DNA of 64,000 bases, taken from the NCBI GenBank assembly GCA_002221725.1, contig NJFT01000064.1, positions 124,001-188,000 of the forward strand, given 5' to 3'. The notes under the pieces were generated by a model. The model worked only from the letters and a program-made list of their open reading frames with translations, made no database searches and was not told the origin of the DNA. Positions 12,132 to 23,580 of this stretch are shown one piece after another. Every line of letters starts with the position of its first letter. Position 1 is the stretch's first letter. Made by a program: the position numbers and the translations under genes. This DNA comes from Scedosporium boydii (Eukaryota > Ascomycota > Sordariomycetes > Microascales > Microascaceae).

Positions 12132-13157
12132 GAACACACCAAGTTAGAGATCGTTTTACTAACAGATTTTGACAGAAATCGAGGAGGAGAAGAAGCGATG
12201 CGCCGAGGTCGATAAGTTTATCGGCTCTCTCCTCACGGATCCCAACAAGTCCGGTTCCTTAGCCTGCAAGAAGTACATGCTTCGCGGAATTGCTACTGGC
12301 AAGGACGTCGTCTACGTCTGCAGGAGGGCCGAACCTACCTTGATCGAGTTGGCGGATAGCCCTGCTGCTCCCAAAGATCAGTGGTGGAGACTTGAATATA
12401 CTGGGAACAGGCAAATGCCTGTGAAGGCTGAGGTATGTCCATTGCTTATAATATCCCCCTTCCCTTTTTACATTAACTACCCATTGCTATGAGTCGCATC
12501 ATGCCGCAAGCCCCCGTTACTAATACGCCCTTTCTCTTGCAGACGGTCGACTTCGAGACGATCCACAACGCCATGTGGGACGAATCGAACTCCCTCATGC
12601 TAATCTACGCCACCGAGGAAGCCATGAGCACGCCCAAGATTCCCCTGCCGGACGCCCTCCAACGCTTCATCAAAGTCGACAACCGCAGCTTCCAGAAGGA
12701 GATTGAGCAAGAGGAAGAAGCAACGGCCGCGGCCACAGCCGGCGGGGACGTGCCGATGGAGACGCTCGAGTCTTTCGACATGCGGTCCCGATCGGGCAGC
12801 GTCGACTCGATGGCTACGAATCGCGCGTCAATCGGCTCGATGGATTCCCGGGAGGGAGATTTCCGCGGCGACGAGTTTGGCGGAATGGACGTCGATGATG
12901 ATGACGACGACCTCATAACAGAGGCGTCTCAGCCCGGCGCTGGCGAGGAGGACGCGGAGCTTATTAATGTTGAGTCTCCCGTTCTTGGACGGGGCGAGCA
13001 AGGGCCTGCTCTAAGCGCGCCTCTGTTGCCTCCTCCGGCGAAGGTCGACGGCGATAATAAGGAGGATGTCCCGATGCAGGAGATGAAGGAGGTTAGTACT
13101 AAGCCTATCTTTGTTAGGGAGCAGGAGAGGGGTCGGCAGCTGCCGGACCAAAGTTAG
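9894..13157 (+). CDS. UBA-UIM protein with degenerate USP-like domain
   Basis: Fungal ubiquitin-interaction-motif protein, 864 aa. Exons: 9894-9989, 10128-10184, 10316-10385, 10474-10650, 10739-12061, 12176-12432, 12543-13157; the donor at 10185 is the least certain. N-terminus (about 5-50) looks like a UBA-like three-helix domain; a UIM follows (about 138-158, DEDFRRALMESATE). Residues about 216-250 align with the USP cysteine box: the helix ILTILHEIPLARN matches VLQALFHIPEFRN of real USPs, but the catalytic Cys is replaced (His by my alignment). Near the C-terminus WWRLEYTG and LMLIYATEEA match the end of a USP His box, without the GHY catalytic histidine. A coiled coil is inserted before it. 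The order UBA-UIM-USP resembles USP25/USP28. It probably binds ubiquitin without cleaving it. The last ~150 residues are acidic and disordered. Confidence 0.8.
12088..12128 (+). repeat. 41-nt poly(A) tract inside an intron
   Basis: An uninterrupted run of 41 A on the coding strand, in the 114-nt intron 12062-12175 of the UIM gene, between the GTGAGT donor and the CTAAC branch region. In-frame reading through it would give a false poly-lysine ORF. Confidence 0.95.
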
Positions 13158-15231
13158 GTGTTTCGAGGTGTTGGAGTCGGTTCGTAAAGACGGTGCGTAG
13201 AGTACGAAGTATGCATGTATCCCCACTACGAAAGGGTCATCATGCAATGATCCCATCTTCCTCTCCCTTTTTTTTCTTTTTTTTTTGTTTTTCCTCTAAG
13301 TTGGGGTTGAACGAAGAGAACACCATGGCACTTTTCCTGTTCGTCTTCTTTTTTTGATCTTTTCTTTTTCATGGACGGAGGTAGCATAGGGTCGGGTGGG
13401 ATGGCTTCATTGATACCCATTGCCCCAAGCAGCGCAGCTAGAAAGTCAATCGAAACAGACATTGAAACATGAACCAATTGAGATGCAGGCAAATTGAATT
13501 ATGAATTGAATTACGTAGCTAGTAAACTAGGAAACTAGTAGTTCGTAGCTTCGAGAGCCGGCTCGGAGGGCCCCGTAGTGAGGCGACGGTTCAAGATTTA
13601 GGGCCCTAGTTTCTAATTAATCTTACCTCTTCGCCTTCGTACGGTGGTGGGTTGACTTGTCTTGCTCTCTCCCTCGGCCTATTTATGTCTCGCAGGGTGT
13701 TAGTCGTGATGAATTGGTTCCGCTGTGAGCGAGGGCTTCATGGAAGCTTCGAGAACATTCCACGAGAGGGCTTTTTCGAGCTTTCATGAGACTGCCTCGA
13801 TGAGTTTAACGAGAAAGATCAATCTGTGTACCTTCAGGGGTTATCTCTATCTCTGCTAGGAGAAAAGTGCCCATGAATTGGATTTCTTTTCAAGCAATGG
13901 CATAGAAGGTCAGCTTTTTTCCAACCCATCGAGACGCGAGGGAAATCGTACTATTGTGCTGTCCTTGGACCTGTCGCGTGGTTTCGTCGAGGCTTAATTG
14001 GTTAGAAGAGGAAACAGACCCGATCAAATTGATAGCTCACCAAGTACCTCCCACTCATTGTTACGAGGAATCGTGATATGGGAGGGTACTTTGGGACGTA
14101 ACAGCCACGCTGGGACGTGGGATTTTCCATTGCCCCGCAAAATCGATTCCAACTGTCGTCATCGTTTGTTCGACCCTTTGAATGGCGAGGAGCTTGGGCG
14201 GTGTACTTGGTCGGCTACTTGGCAGTTGATAACAGGACGCCGAGGGGCTTGGGAATGAGGTCCATTGAATGCTGAGGCGGTGGCGAGATGGAGACGGGAT
14301 TGTTAGGCTGTTTTAGAAAGTTCTTCTTCTTTCAATTTCTTTTTGATCTTCTCTGGAGAGGGAGGCAGCCTGGAATTGGATTGATAAAGATTTTACTTGA
14401 TTTTTGCCTTCTTGAAAGTAGGATATTTTCCTGTTAATAGAGCATTCCACAGCTAATTGATAAATCTAGCAGCTCTACTGGGACAGTCTCTAACAGATAT
14501 CAAGTATCCCAAGTCAGCTAACTTTGTACTTGTTCAGTTGCCATTTGGTGAATCAACACTCCAATACACCTTTAACACCGCTACTGAGTATGCACTATTA
14601 CTTCACCACTCCACACTGCAAATGCACTGCAAAAACTCACTAGCAACTGACAGTGACAAGATCAATGAAAGCCTCTACCGATGCAGCAACTGCACTCCAC
14701 TCCACTGTGACTTCCCCAGTTGTAACTGCCCCAAGATCACGCACTTGATGATCACGGTCACTTGTTCCCCTCAAACCACCATTGCCCATTGCCCATTGCC
14801 CACTGCATCATCTATTTCTATTAGCTCAATACTCGATTCCATCCATTTCTCTCTCTCTTTTTTCCTTTTCTCCCATCTGAAACTGTTCAAAAACTTACTT
14901 CGAAATAATCCCCATCTGCAAATATCTTTGGAAGGATTTGGATTCTCTTTTCCCTCTTCTTTCCTCTACCCTCTAGCACCGTTCTTTCTCTCTCTCTATC
15001 CCCGCCACTCCACCCACACCAGCGGAGATTTCTATTTCCCCCGCCGATAGAGAGCTCGACTTTAACCCCACCGCCTCAGCATCATTCCTCCATCTGCTGA
15101 TATCAATTCATACCCAAAAACTGTATGGAAAGCCTCTTATTGCCTCGCCCTGTCCCAATCGCCAATCCAATCGAGGAACCGATCACTGACATTGCTACTC
15201 GTCTCCAGAATTCGAATCGATTTAATTCAAA
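13158..15231 (+). promoter_or_regulatory. Intergenic and SIS1 upstream region
   Basis: About 2 kb without a gene. The left end is the UIM gene 3' UTR (GTACGAAGTA at 13202-13211, T-rich tracts). Next come heat-shock-element matches at 13743-13760 and 14316-14323, then a pyrimidine-rich leader from about 14800. An ATG at 15125 opens an overlapping upstream ORF. Confidence 0.5.
13743..13760 (+). promoter_or_regulatory. Perfect four-unit heat-shock element
   Basis: GAAgcTTCgaGAAcaTTC: four alternating nGAAn units with exact 2-nt spacing, the canonical Hsf1 site. It lies 1.47 kb upstream of the SIS1 ATG. SIS1 is a classic Hsf1 target in yeast, which fits. A weaker GAAagTTC pair with degenerate continuation is at 14316-14323. 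Confidence 0.7.
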
Positions 15232-15319
15232 ATGGTCAAGGAAACGAAGCTCTACGACCAGCTGGGCATCAAGCCCAACGCCACTACTGATGAAATCAAG
15301 AAAGGCTATCGGTAAGTAG
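15125..15319 (+). other. Upstream ORF overlapping the SIS1 start
   Basis: ATG at 15125 opens a 64-codon frame, out of frame with SIS1 (ATG 15232), running past the main start. In unspliced RNA it stops just inside intron 1; after splicing it meets a TGA a few codons into exon 2. It matters only if transcription starts upstream of 15125, which I cannot see. Confidence 0.4.
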
Positions 15320-16662
15320 AGAGCCTTTTTTTCTCTTGGTTACTCTGGCAGTTTTTTCGAGCACTATAGCAGCCGTTTGCCTCGAGCCTTGCACGTCTTG
15401 CTTCTTTTCTTCTTCTTCCCTTTCTTCTTACTTCTCTTGTTTCTTCGTCCGATTCATGTTGTCATTGCTAGCTGTGGCACGACGACGCCACTGCACTCGT
15501 GACCTCACGAGACTCTCCAAACAACCCATATCTCAGGACATGATACTAACCTTTTGGAAACAGAAAGGCGGCCATGAAATGGCACCCCGACAAAAACAAG
15601 AACAGCCCCGAAGCCGCCGAAAAGTTCAAAGAATGCTCACAAGCCTACGAGATCCTCTCCGACCCCGAAAAGCGTAAAATCTACGACGCCTACGGTCTTG
15701 AGTTCCTCCTCCGCGGGGGCGCCCCGCCTCCCGAGCCCGGAGCCGGTGGCGGTCCAACCTTCACCAGCACCGGTGGTGTACCCCCAGGCTTCAGCTTCGG
15801 CACCATGCCCAACGGAGGCGCCGGCGGATTCGCCTTCGGTGGACCGGGCGGCTCCTACACGTTCCGCAACGCAGAGGACATCTTTGCCGACTTCGCTAGG
15901 TCCGACGGCGGCGGCGGCTTCGAGGATCTGTTCGCCAACCTCGCCGGCGGCGGCGCTCGTGCCTACGGTGCTGGCGGCGCTGGCGGTCCCCGCACTCCTC
16001 GGTCTCGCGGGTCGGGGACCTTCATGCGTGCTCAGCAGCCCGCTCCCGAGGTTAGCACCATCGAGAAGCCGCTTGCTTTGACGCTCGAGGAGATCTTCCA
16101 CGGCGTTACCAAGAAATTGAAGATAAAGCGCAAGACGTACGATGAGTCCGGGAAGCTTTCGCTTGTGGAGCAGATCCTCGAGGTTCCTGTCAAGCCGGGT
16201 CTCAAGAAGGGTAGCAAGTTTAAGTTCCATGGCGTTGGCGACCAAGTTGTCGAGGGAGGTCGCCAGGATCTCCATTTTATTCTCGAGGAGGTAAGCATAT
16301 TCCCCTCTAGCAACGGATATAGTTCTCTCCACCCTCACCTTTGACAATGCTAACATCAATTGTTGCAGAAACCCCACGCTCTCTTCAGGCGTGTCGACAA
16401 CGACCTCGTCCGCGACATCAACCTCAACCTCAAAGAGGCCCTCACCGGATTCAGCAGGCGTGTCGACACCATCGACGGCAAGCAGATCCCAATTGAAAAG
16501 GGCGGCCCCGTACAGCCCGGCAGCGAAGACCGCTTCCCCGGCCAGGGCATGCCCATCTCGAAGAAGCCCGGCGAGCGTGGCGACCTCATCATCAAGTACA
16601 ACGTGCAGTTCCCCACAACGCTTACGGCTCAGCAAAAGGCGAAGCTGCGGGAGATTCTGTGA
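15232..16662 (+). CDS. SIS1: Class B J-protein (Hsp40), Sis1/Psi1 type
   Basis: Co-chaperone that delivers misfolded clients to Hsp70 and stimulates its ATPase. Exons: 15232-15311, 15564-16290, 16369-16662; 366 aa. J domain at residues 1-70 with the HPD triad at 33-35 (KWHPDKN); the first intron splits an arginine codon inside it. A Gly/Phe-rich region (about 75-165) follows with no CxxCxGxG zinc finger, so this is class B. Two beta-barrel substrate domains (about 180-345) end with a dimerisation tail. The start at 15232 gives the usual [12 protein letters not shown] opening. Intron 1 is 252 nt, long for this window. The upstream region has a perfect heat-shock element. Confidence 0.95.
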
Positions 16663-19462
16663 AACTAAGCGAGGTGTTTTTTCTCCTTTCTTGTCGAAAC
16701 TTCGACTGTTTTTATGTCTCCGATGTTCCAAATGACGATATGCCAAGGAAAAACGGCAGGGCATGACGAACTTACTACTGCCACCGATACTGCCACATAT
16801 GATCAACAGACTCGTCTATAGAGAGTTTGTTGAAAGGTTTCATGTTTTCTTTTTTTTTTTTTTGTTTTTGTTCCTCTAGCTTGTTCGAGGGCGTTGCCGG
16901 AAACCATTTATTTTGTCTTCACCTCATTGATGCCGGCTTCTTGTTTTTTTGGAATGGAGAAGGGAGTGGTGTTTATGGCTATCGATAAAGGCGTTTTGGA
17001 AGGGATTTGTTCGCCGGCAGATAATGTGATGATATTTCTTTCTTTTTCTCTCGGACGTGGAAAAGGTCCGCTTTAGTTTGGCAACGCAGTTTGTTAATAC
17101 TTTTCTCTTTTTGTCGTTTCCAGACCCAGAGGGTTTTCCGGCGAGGCCTCGAAGGAATCTCGAAGTTTTGCATGAAGGGTGGTGCATGGCGACGAGGTCA
17201 AGACGTCGCAACCAGCTTTGCCTTCATTTTTTTCTTGTTTTCTTCTTGTGGCAAATGATGGTACATATTAATAGACTGATATTTCTAGTTCCACTTGGTT
17301 CAATTCCTAGGTTGGGGTTTGGTGATATATACGGAATGGGGAGAGGGGATGAGGAGGGGGTTGCTTGGTGGCATTCGTTCGTTCGATCTGTGGTCTTGTG
17401 TAACAGCGCTGGTGCTTTATATGTCTGTAAGTGAAGGATCCGGAGGCAAAAAGTGTCCTGTAAAAGAGAACGAAGGGACAGTGATGATGATGCTGGTATG
17501 CTGGCACTTTGAACCCAACCCGGGAATATAGGATCTCTGGAATACCTAAGACACAACAGAGACACGAAAGAGATCGGTTCGCTCCTCTTCTTCTTGCTGC
17601 CCTTGTTTGTTTTTCCACGTTCTGAAATTCGTGATATCCATTGCGCGAGTCTCCTCTCCATGAGACAATGAAGGAAAAGAGACGATCTTGGACCCGATAG
17701 TGAATCTTCCGCCATCCGGCCAAACCTCGTTGAGCGTCCTTTTTGGCCTCAAAGGGGTCTCGCAACGCAGGATAAAACGGATAAAACGGTCCAGCACGCC
17801 AAGGGAAATAGATCTAGAGACAGATCTCTAGGCCCCTACGGAAAGAAGAAAGAAAGAAACAGAAAACGTGCTTACTCCGTAGATCAAATATGAGCACAAA
17901 CCCCATCATAGCTTGATGAGCTTTGCCCCAAAATCTTCAACACCACTGAATGTCTCACTGCAAAAAAGAGAACCCCCTCAAGCTCCCTTCACCGCACCGG
18001 AAACGCATCCCCGGAACCCCCTCTAGCGGATCCATCTTTCCTTTCTTTTTTTTTCCTCCTCTTCCCAAGATCCGCTAGATCTTCCTCAACAGTGTCAAGC
18101 GCCCCGTCTCGTAACAGCTCTCTCGCCCGAACCAAGAAAAAACTAGAGGGAGATCACTGACCGACGTGACCCAAAGCCTACAAAACGCCACCCCCCCATG
18201 CCTGAAGAGCCCCACCGTACCACGCCCCCAAAGAATCGTGGGGAATCCTAATTTCGGGGGTAGCTTTCCTTCGTTAGGGACAGGGGGGGATGGAGGGCAT
18301 CACGAGGACAGGAAAAAAAAAACAAGGAGCTTTGGAGGCTGGTGTGAAGAAAGGGGTTTGGGCAGGAGAGGATGGGAAGGAATCTCCTTTTGTAGCTACA
18401 ATGGTTTATACGAAGTCATATAGATGTTTTTTCTCCGAGCAAGGGGGAAGCCTGTTTGATAGCTCTTTGGGTGTCAGGAAGAGAATTACTCTCCGAGGAA
18501 CTTATTGAATCTCCCCAGGATCAGATTCAATAAGATGAGACGATGGTGATGGTAATGGGTGCTTTCGAACAAGGGGGGTTATCTCTTCTACGAAGTAGTG
18601 TACTTGCTACGAGCCATCAAATGGGTTTCTTGGGTTAGCATCAATTGATGTAATTATACGAACGACTCCCATAATTCCCTTCCCATACGAATAAAACAGA
18701 TCAAATAGTTCCAATGTCGCATTCCAAATGTCTCATGCCAGGTCATGCAGCCCATCTTTTCGGCAGTACTTGTATCGATGTACGAAGTATCATTGATCAT
18801 TGATGCGTGTTATGGCCAGACCAACGCCCCAGCCCAATTTTTCATCCCACCGCCCCGGTCCACCGCTCGGAGCATAGAGCTGAGCCATGAGGTGCAAGCA
18901 GAGGGCGCGAAGCAAGTCCGGAGCACGGGCAAGGGACAGGAAAAAGAAATGAAAAGAGAGATAATAGATAAAATAAAACAAGTTGCACGATAAAAGGTCT
19001 ATGCACCAAACTTGCAAAGTATGTTTGCTTAGAACGATCTCGCTTCGCGGTAATGTCGTTCGTCCCTCCTCCCGTTCTCAATTAACGAAGTCGTGCAAGG
19101 CGGGGCAGCTGCAGCCCGAAGCGTCCGTCTCCCAGAATCCATTTTCTTTACCAATTATCGTGAAGGCGTCTTTTGGCACTTCGTTAGGCGGGGCCCTCCG
19201 AGGACCCGTTTGCTTGGGCTCTCTTCCTCTTATTTGGCTGTTTCTCTTAGTTCTGGGCCCTCAACCCAATTTAGCGAGCGGCCTAACCCATCAATTCCGG
19301 CGGGAAAGGACCGAACTAAATTGGTGCAGTTGCGTGCCGTCTCGGCCGCTACGATCAAATGGATCCCTCATGCTTCCCTTAGCTCGGCCAGATTAGATAG
19401 AGAAAGGGCGCATTTTGTTGCTGTGGTCTATATGAGAGTTGTTTGTTAGATAGGGATTATCG

Positions 19463-19500
19463 GGCAGGCAGGCAGACAGACAGGCAGACAGGCAGACAGA
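19463..19500. repeat. GGCAGACA-type tandem repeat
   Basis: About 38 bp of GGCA, GGCAGACA and GACA units in tandem, imperfect. No coding role. Confidence 0.75.
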
Positions 19501-22076
19501 GTTGGAAACGGAGGGATGCGAGATAACAAAAAACCATCCTCCCACCATGGCTCTTCGCAATTTTCGCTTAGGTGATTTGGATTTACGATGAGGGAATTTC
19601 TATGACAAAGAGTTAGTCTCGCGGGGGTATTCCAATACAGGGAATAATAATATTAGTATCAGAGCAGAACGACCAACAAGGGAGGGAGGTCAGATGAGAT
19701 GGCACAGTCACAGAGAGACACAAGGGGAGAGGTCGACCCTCGACGGCGGATCTGGCATCCATTGCCTCAACGGTTACATCCTTGTATATGCATTAGGTGT
19801 TCTGCAGCGTTGGGACACACACACGCACGCACTTGATCGTCCAGACCAGGCCAGGCCCCTGAGACCTTTGACCGCCGCATCGAAAGGGCTAGGCGAAGGG
19901 CGGGGGGAAACAGAGCCGCCACCCCTGTTTGCCATGTTTCGTTCGAGACCGCCAGAACTGCGAACGTGGGAGCCGTGATGCTGTGCTACTAGTTAGACTG
20001 CTTGTTAGACTGCTATGTGTTGTATTGGACCTGAAAGGGGGGGCTAGGACCAGCTGTCGTGACCGATGAGCAATGGCAGTCCATATCATTTCGGCAGACA
20101 CGACACGAGGCGGTGACGGACCACTATCGAGCCATCAACTTCATCGCCATCCTCAGACTAGGAGGGGGGGAAAAGGAGAAAATCGAGGCTGGAGGGCAAA
20201 ATTAGTCGTGGGGCCTCGTTTCGCAGACCGCCTGACCGCTTGATTGCGTGGGTTGCGAAGGTGTGCGAGTGTGTGAGTGGGATCGCGGGATGGTCGCCTC
20301 GTGCTGTCCTGTCCGTCCTTCGTAAGGGGAGGTCGGAGAGCTGAAGAGATACTTTTGTTTCCCTTTTTGTTGAACTGTGAACGCAAGAAGTGGATGGATC
20401 TAAACTGCATCGACGATAGCTCGATCAGGAGGAGAGGCGGTCATGTCTCTCGTACCTTGTGAGTTCCACCTACCGACTTGCTCACCTTCTTTTTGAAATC
20501 GTCGTCAACTCTTCCAGGAGAAGCTAAAAAAGCTAGAGAAGCATCCCCCATGTAAATGTCTTTCCGGGATACGGACCCGACGCAGCAGCTAGGACGTGTC
20601 CCATGTGTATCGGTACGACACCAGGAAGTGGACCAGGATCAGGACCACCAGGACCTTACCCTGGTCAATTCTGAGCTGGACCCGGCTAGTGGCGCCGTGA
20701 ATTAGATGCAGATTATTAGCTATTATTGCCATCTTTCGTCTCGAAGGGCATCTTGCCAGGGCGAACCACATCCATACACACCCCTTCGAGCCCCTCCCTC
20801 TCCCTGTTGGCCACCGTACGGTAAGCCTGGCTGCAGGCGCGTGTCTCTCCCTCTTCTCCTTTCGCCGCAATCGAGCTTTCATCATCAAAGGTAGGCGGGG
20901 GCGGGGTAATAATATCTTGGACTGGACAATGGACCTTGTTGGCAAAAGGTGGGGCTCATATTTATTTCACCAAGACTTGTACCCGAGCATCGACGCATCG
21001 ATGCTCTCCTGGCAGCAATACTTGTAAAACAACTGGGCTGTCCAACGGAAACCATTTTCTATTAGCAATCGAGGGAGGTAGGTCGGGAAGAGACGGCTAA
21101 CTGGTCATATTCTCGGCCTGACGTCCATCAATTATAAGACGGTAAACCATGATATGGTGGAGTAATAACCCGTGCAATGTAAGGCCAAGACCGCCGGGCC
21201 CGATACCAACGCGGCGCTACTAGCAGCAAAAGAGTACATACAACCGTAATGTCCAGCTTGCCGAAGTCGTACGCATACGTACTTGTTTGTATGTAGAGGG
21301 GCATCGTGACACCGAGATCAAAGGGGGTGAGGGAGACAATAGCTTGGAGCTATGGAGTACGTATCGTCGTTCCTGGATGGCGAAGCTTCAGGTTTGGGTT
21401 AGATTGAACCATGGACCAGCCTTTTGCTGAGCTCGACTGGGTCTGGTTGGCGTCCCTTTTGGGATTGACACGAGGTGAAACTTCCAAGTTCCGAGCCAGG
21501 GTCTTTGAACTACTCTGAACTAGGTACGAAGTAGGAACATCGAACATCGAGCATCGAGCATCGCTCATCAATTCCCCTGTCCTGTCCCTTTACCATCTCC
21601 GTCGCCGCCTTCTTCCTCGCCCGAGGGAAGTTCCACGGTACGAAAATACACCGCATAGCTCAACCCACATGTCTCTGTTGTCTGGGCAGGAGCCGTCCAC
21701 ACAATGACATTCCTTCGGACCTGGCTGACCTGGACCTGGCACCTCCCCCCTAAGCTGCTTCCTCTCCTGGCAATGGTGACTGATTCACTCGGGCCAGCAT
21801 CCAGGAAGCTTCCTTCCTAGTGTATGTAGCTTCAAAGGCTGTAACAATGAACCAGCAACGTGGCGGGGTCAATGCATTGGGGGGGTTCAATGTGGCATGG
21901 GCTTGGGTTGCTCCTGCTGTCTGACTGAGGTGCTGAGGTGGAACTGGGAAGGAATGGCCTGGCCCTGCAATTGATTGTACCAATCGATCTCCCTGCTCCT
22001 GCACTGTGGGGGAAAGGGGAGGTTGAGCTTGCTTTTCCCAGTTCCTTCTGTTTTCCTTGCTCCAGTTTATTTTCTA

Positions 22077-22141
22077 CTTCTTTTTTTTTTTTTTTCTTTC
22101 TTTTCTTTTTTTCTAATTCATCTTGCACCACATTATATAAA
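22077..22141 (+). promoter_or_regulatory. Core promoter of the HAD gene: T/C tract and TATA box
   Basis: A long poly-T/TTTC tract (about 22077-22112) is followed by TATATAAA at 22134-22141, then by a C/T-rich leader to the ATG at 22504. A poly(dT) tract plus consensus TATA box is the usual look of a highly expressed fungal gene. Confidence 0.6.
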
Positions 22142-22503
22142 GGTACAAGTAAGTAGCTGATCCCAAGAGTTGTTTGTTCCTATTTATTCTGCTCTCTCCT
22201 CCATCCCATCTTCTCCTCTTCACCTTTCTCACATCCACCACATCAACCCAGCCTAACAAAAACCAAGGCCAGACCAAGCACTGCCAAGCTCTTCCAAGGC
22301 ACGTCATAGTCCTCCACATCTCCCACTCTCTTCCCACCCATTCCCGATTTTTCCGATTCTATCTTCTTCCACTTCGTATTCCTCTCCACTCTGAAGCTAT
22401 AAAGCTAACTCTGCTCCGACTTTATCTTCTCCAGGCTCAGTCTCCATCAATTCAACTCACCCCCAAAAAGATCATCACTTCTACCCCCCAAACACTAGCC
22501 AAA

Positions 22504-23580
22504 ATGTCCAAGGTAAGAATCCACTTCGGCCATCCCATCAAACAGTAAGAGCCGACTAGCTCGGTCCATGCTGCGTGTCCTAGCATTTAGCACTGTACCT
22601 TATCCTTATCCTTATCTTTCCCGTGTTCCTTATGCCCCTCCCCCGCCGCTTTCCCTTTTCTGCACCAGCTTCTTACCCCACCTCAATTGGAGCATGGCCG
22701 ATTATTCTATCGCCCATGTGAAAAGGAAAGGTTGGGCACCAGAGGACAAAATGCATTCCGAGCCTGAAAAAGGAATAGAACAAATGAGAGAAAAAAAGAC
22801 ATCATTTCAATGATTGATCAATTTGCTAACCATTGGACAATGGTCCCGACCATGTAGATCAACACCCTCCTTTTCGACTGCGACAACACCCTCGTCCTCT
22901 CCGAGGAGCTCGCTTTCGCGGCCTGTGCCGACATCATCAACACCATCTGCAAGGGCCAGGAGGTTGACAAGGAGTTCACTGGCGAGTCTCTGATCTCCGA
23001 GTTCGTCGGCCAGAACTTCCGTGGCATGCTTGGCTCCCTCCAGGAGCGCTACGGCATCAAGCTCAGCCCCGAGGAGCTCGAGAAGTACGTCTTGGCCGAG
23101 GAGGACGCCGTCATTGCCAAGATCAAGGCCCACGGCCAGCCTTGTGTTGGTGTCATGGAGCAGCTCGAGAAGCTCCAGGAGGAGGGCAAGTACACCCTTG
23201 CCGTCGTCTCCTCGTCTGCCAAGCGCCGAGTCCTCGCCTCCATCGAGAAGGTCGGCCAGTCCAAGTACTTCCCCGAGGACGTTGTCTTCTCTGCCGCCAC
23301 CTCCCTCCCCACCCCTACCTCCAAGCCCAACCCCGCCATCTACCTCCACTCTCTCAAGGTTCTCGGCAAGACCGCCGACGAGGCCCTCGCCATTGAGGAC
23401 TCCAAGAGCGGTACCTCGTCTGGCTACAATGCCGGCATCAAGGTCCTCGGCTACACTGGCCCCTACCCCGCCGAGCGCAAGGCCGAGATGGCCAAGGTCC
23501 TCACGGACGCCGGTGCCGTCCTCGTCATTGACGACTGGAGCGAGTTCCCCGAGGCTCTCGCCAAGATCCAGGCTATGTAA
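22504..23580 (+). CDS. HAD-superfamily hydrolase (phosphatase-like)
   Basis: Probable small-molecule phosphatase, substrate unknown. Exons: 22504-22512 (only MSK) and 22858-23580; 243 aa; the 345-nt intron has GTAAGA, CTAAC and TAG signals. HAD motifs are complete: motif I FDCDNT (nucleophile Asp10, acid/base Asp12), motif II VVSSS (about 120-125), the motif III lysine in KPNPAIY, and motif IV EDSKSG (about 182-187). The helical cap between motifs I and II places it with the beta-phosphoglucomutase/phosphoglycolate phosphatase subclass. Third codon positions are almost all C or G with preferred codons (AAG, GAG, CTC, GCC), more biased than its neighbours. With the TATA box and CT-rich leader this suggests strong expression. 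Confidence 0.85.

Larger units (their letters stand above)
16663..22503. other. 5.8-kb gene-poor region
   Basis: The longest stretch without a gene. I find no ORF with recognisable domain, start context or splice pattern. It holds SIS1 3' UTR, T-rich tracts, a 10-bp inverted repeat (CTAGCGGATC 18023-18032, GATCCGCTAG 18069-18078), a GGCAGACA-type repeat (19463-19500), several TACGAAGTA motifs (18589, 18781, 21524) and, at the right end, the HAD gene promoter. A long non-coding RNA cannot be excluded. Confidence 0.5.

Noticed and set aside
15637..16806. 389-codon ORF antisense to SIS1
   Set aside because: Shadow of the G/C-rich Gly/Phe region and of biased codons; crosses both sense exons and the intron without its own signals.
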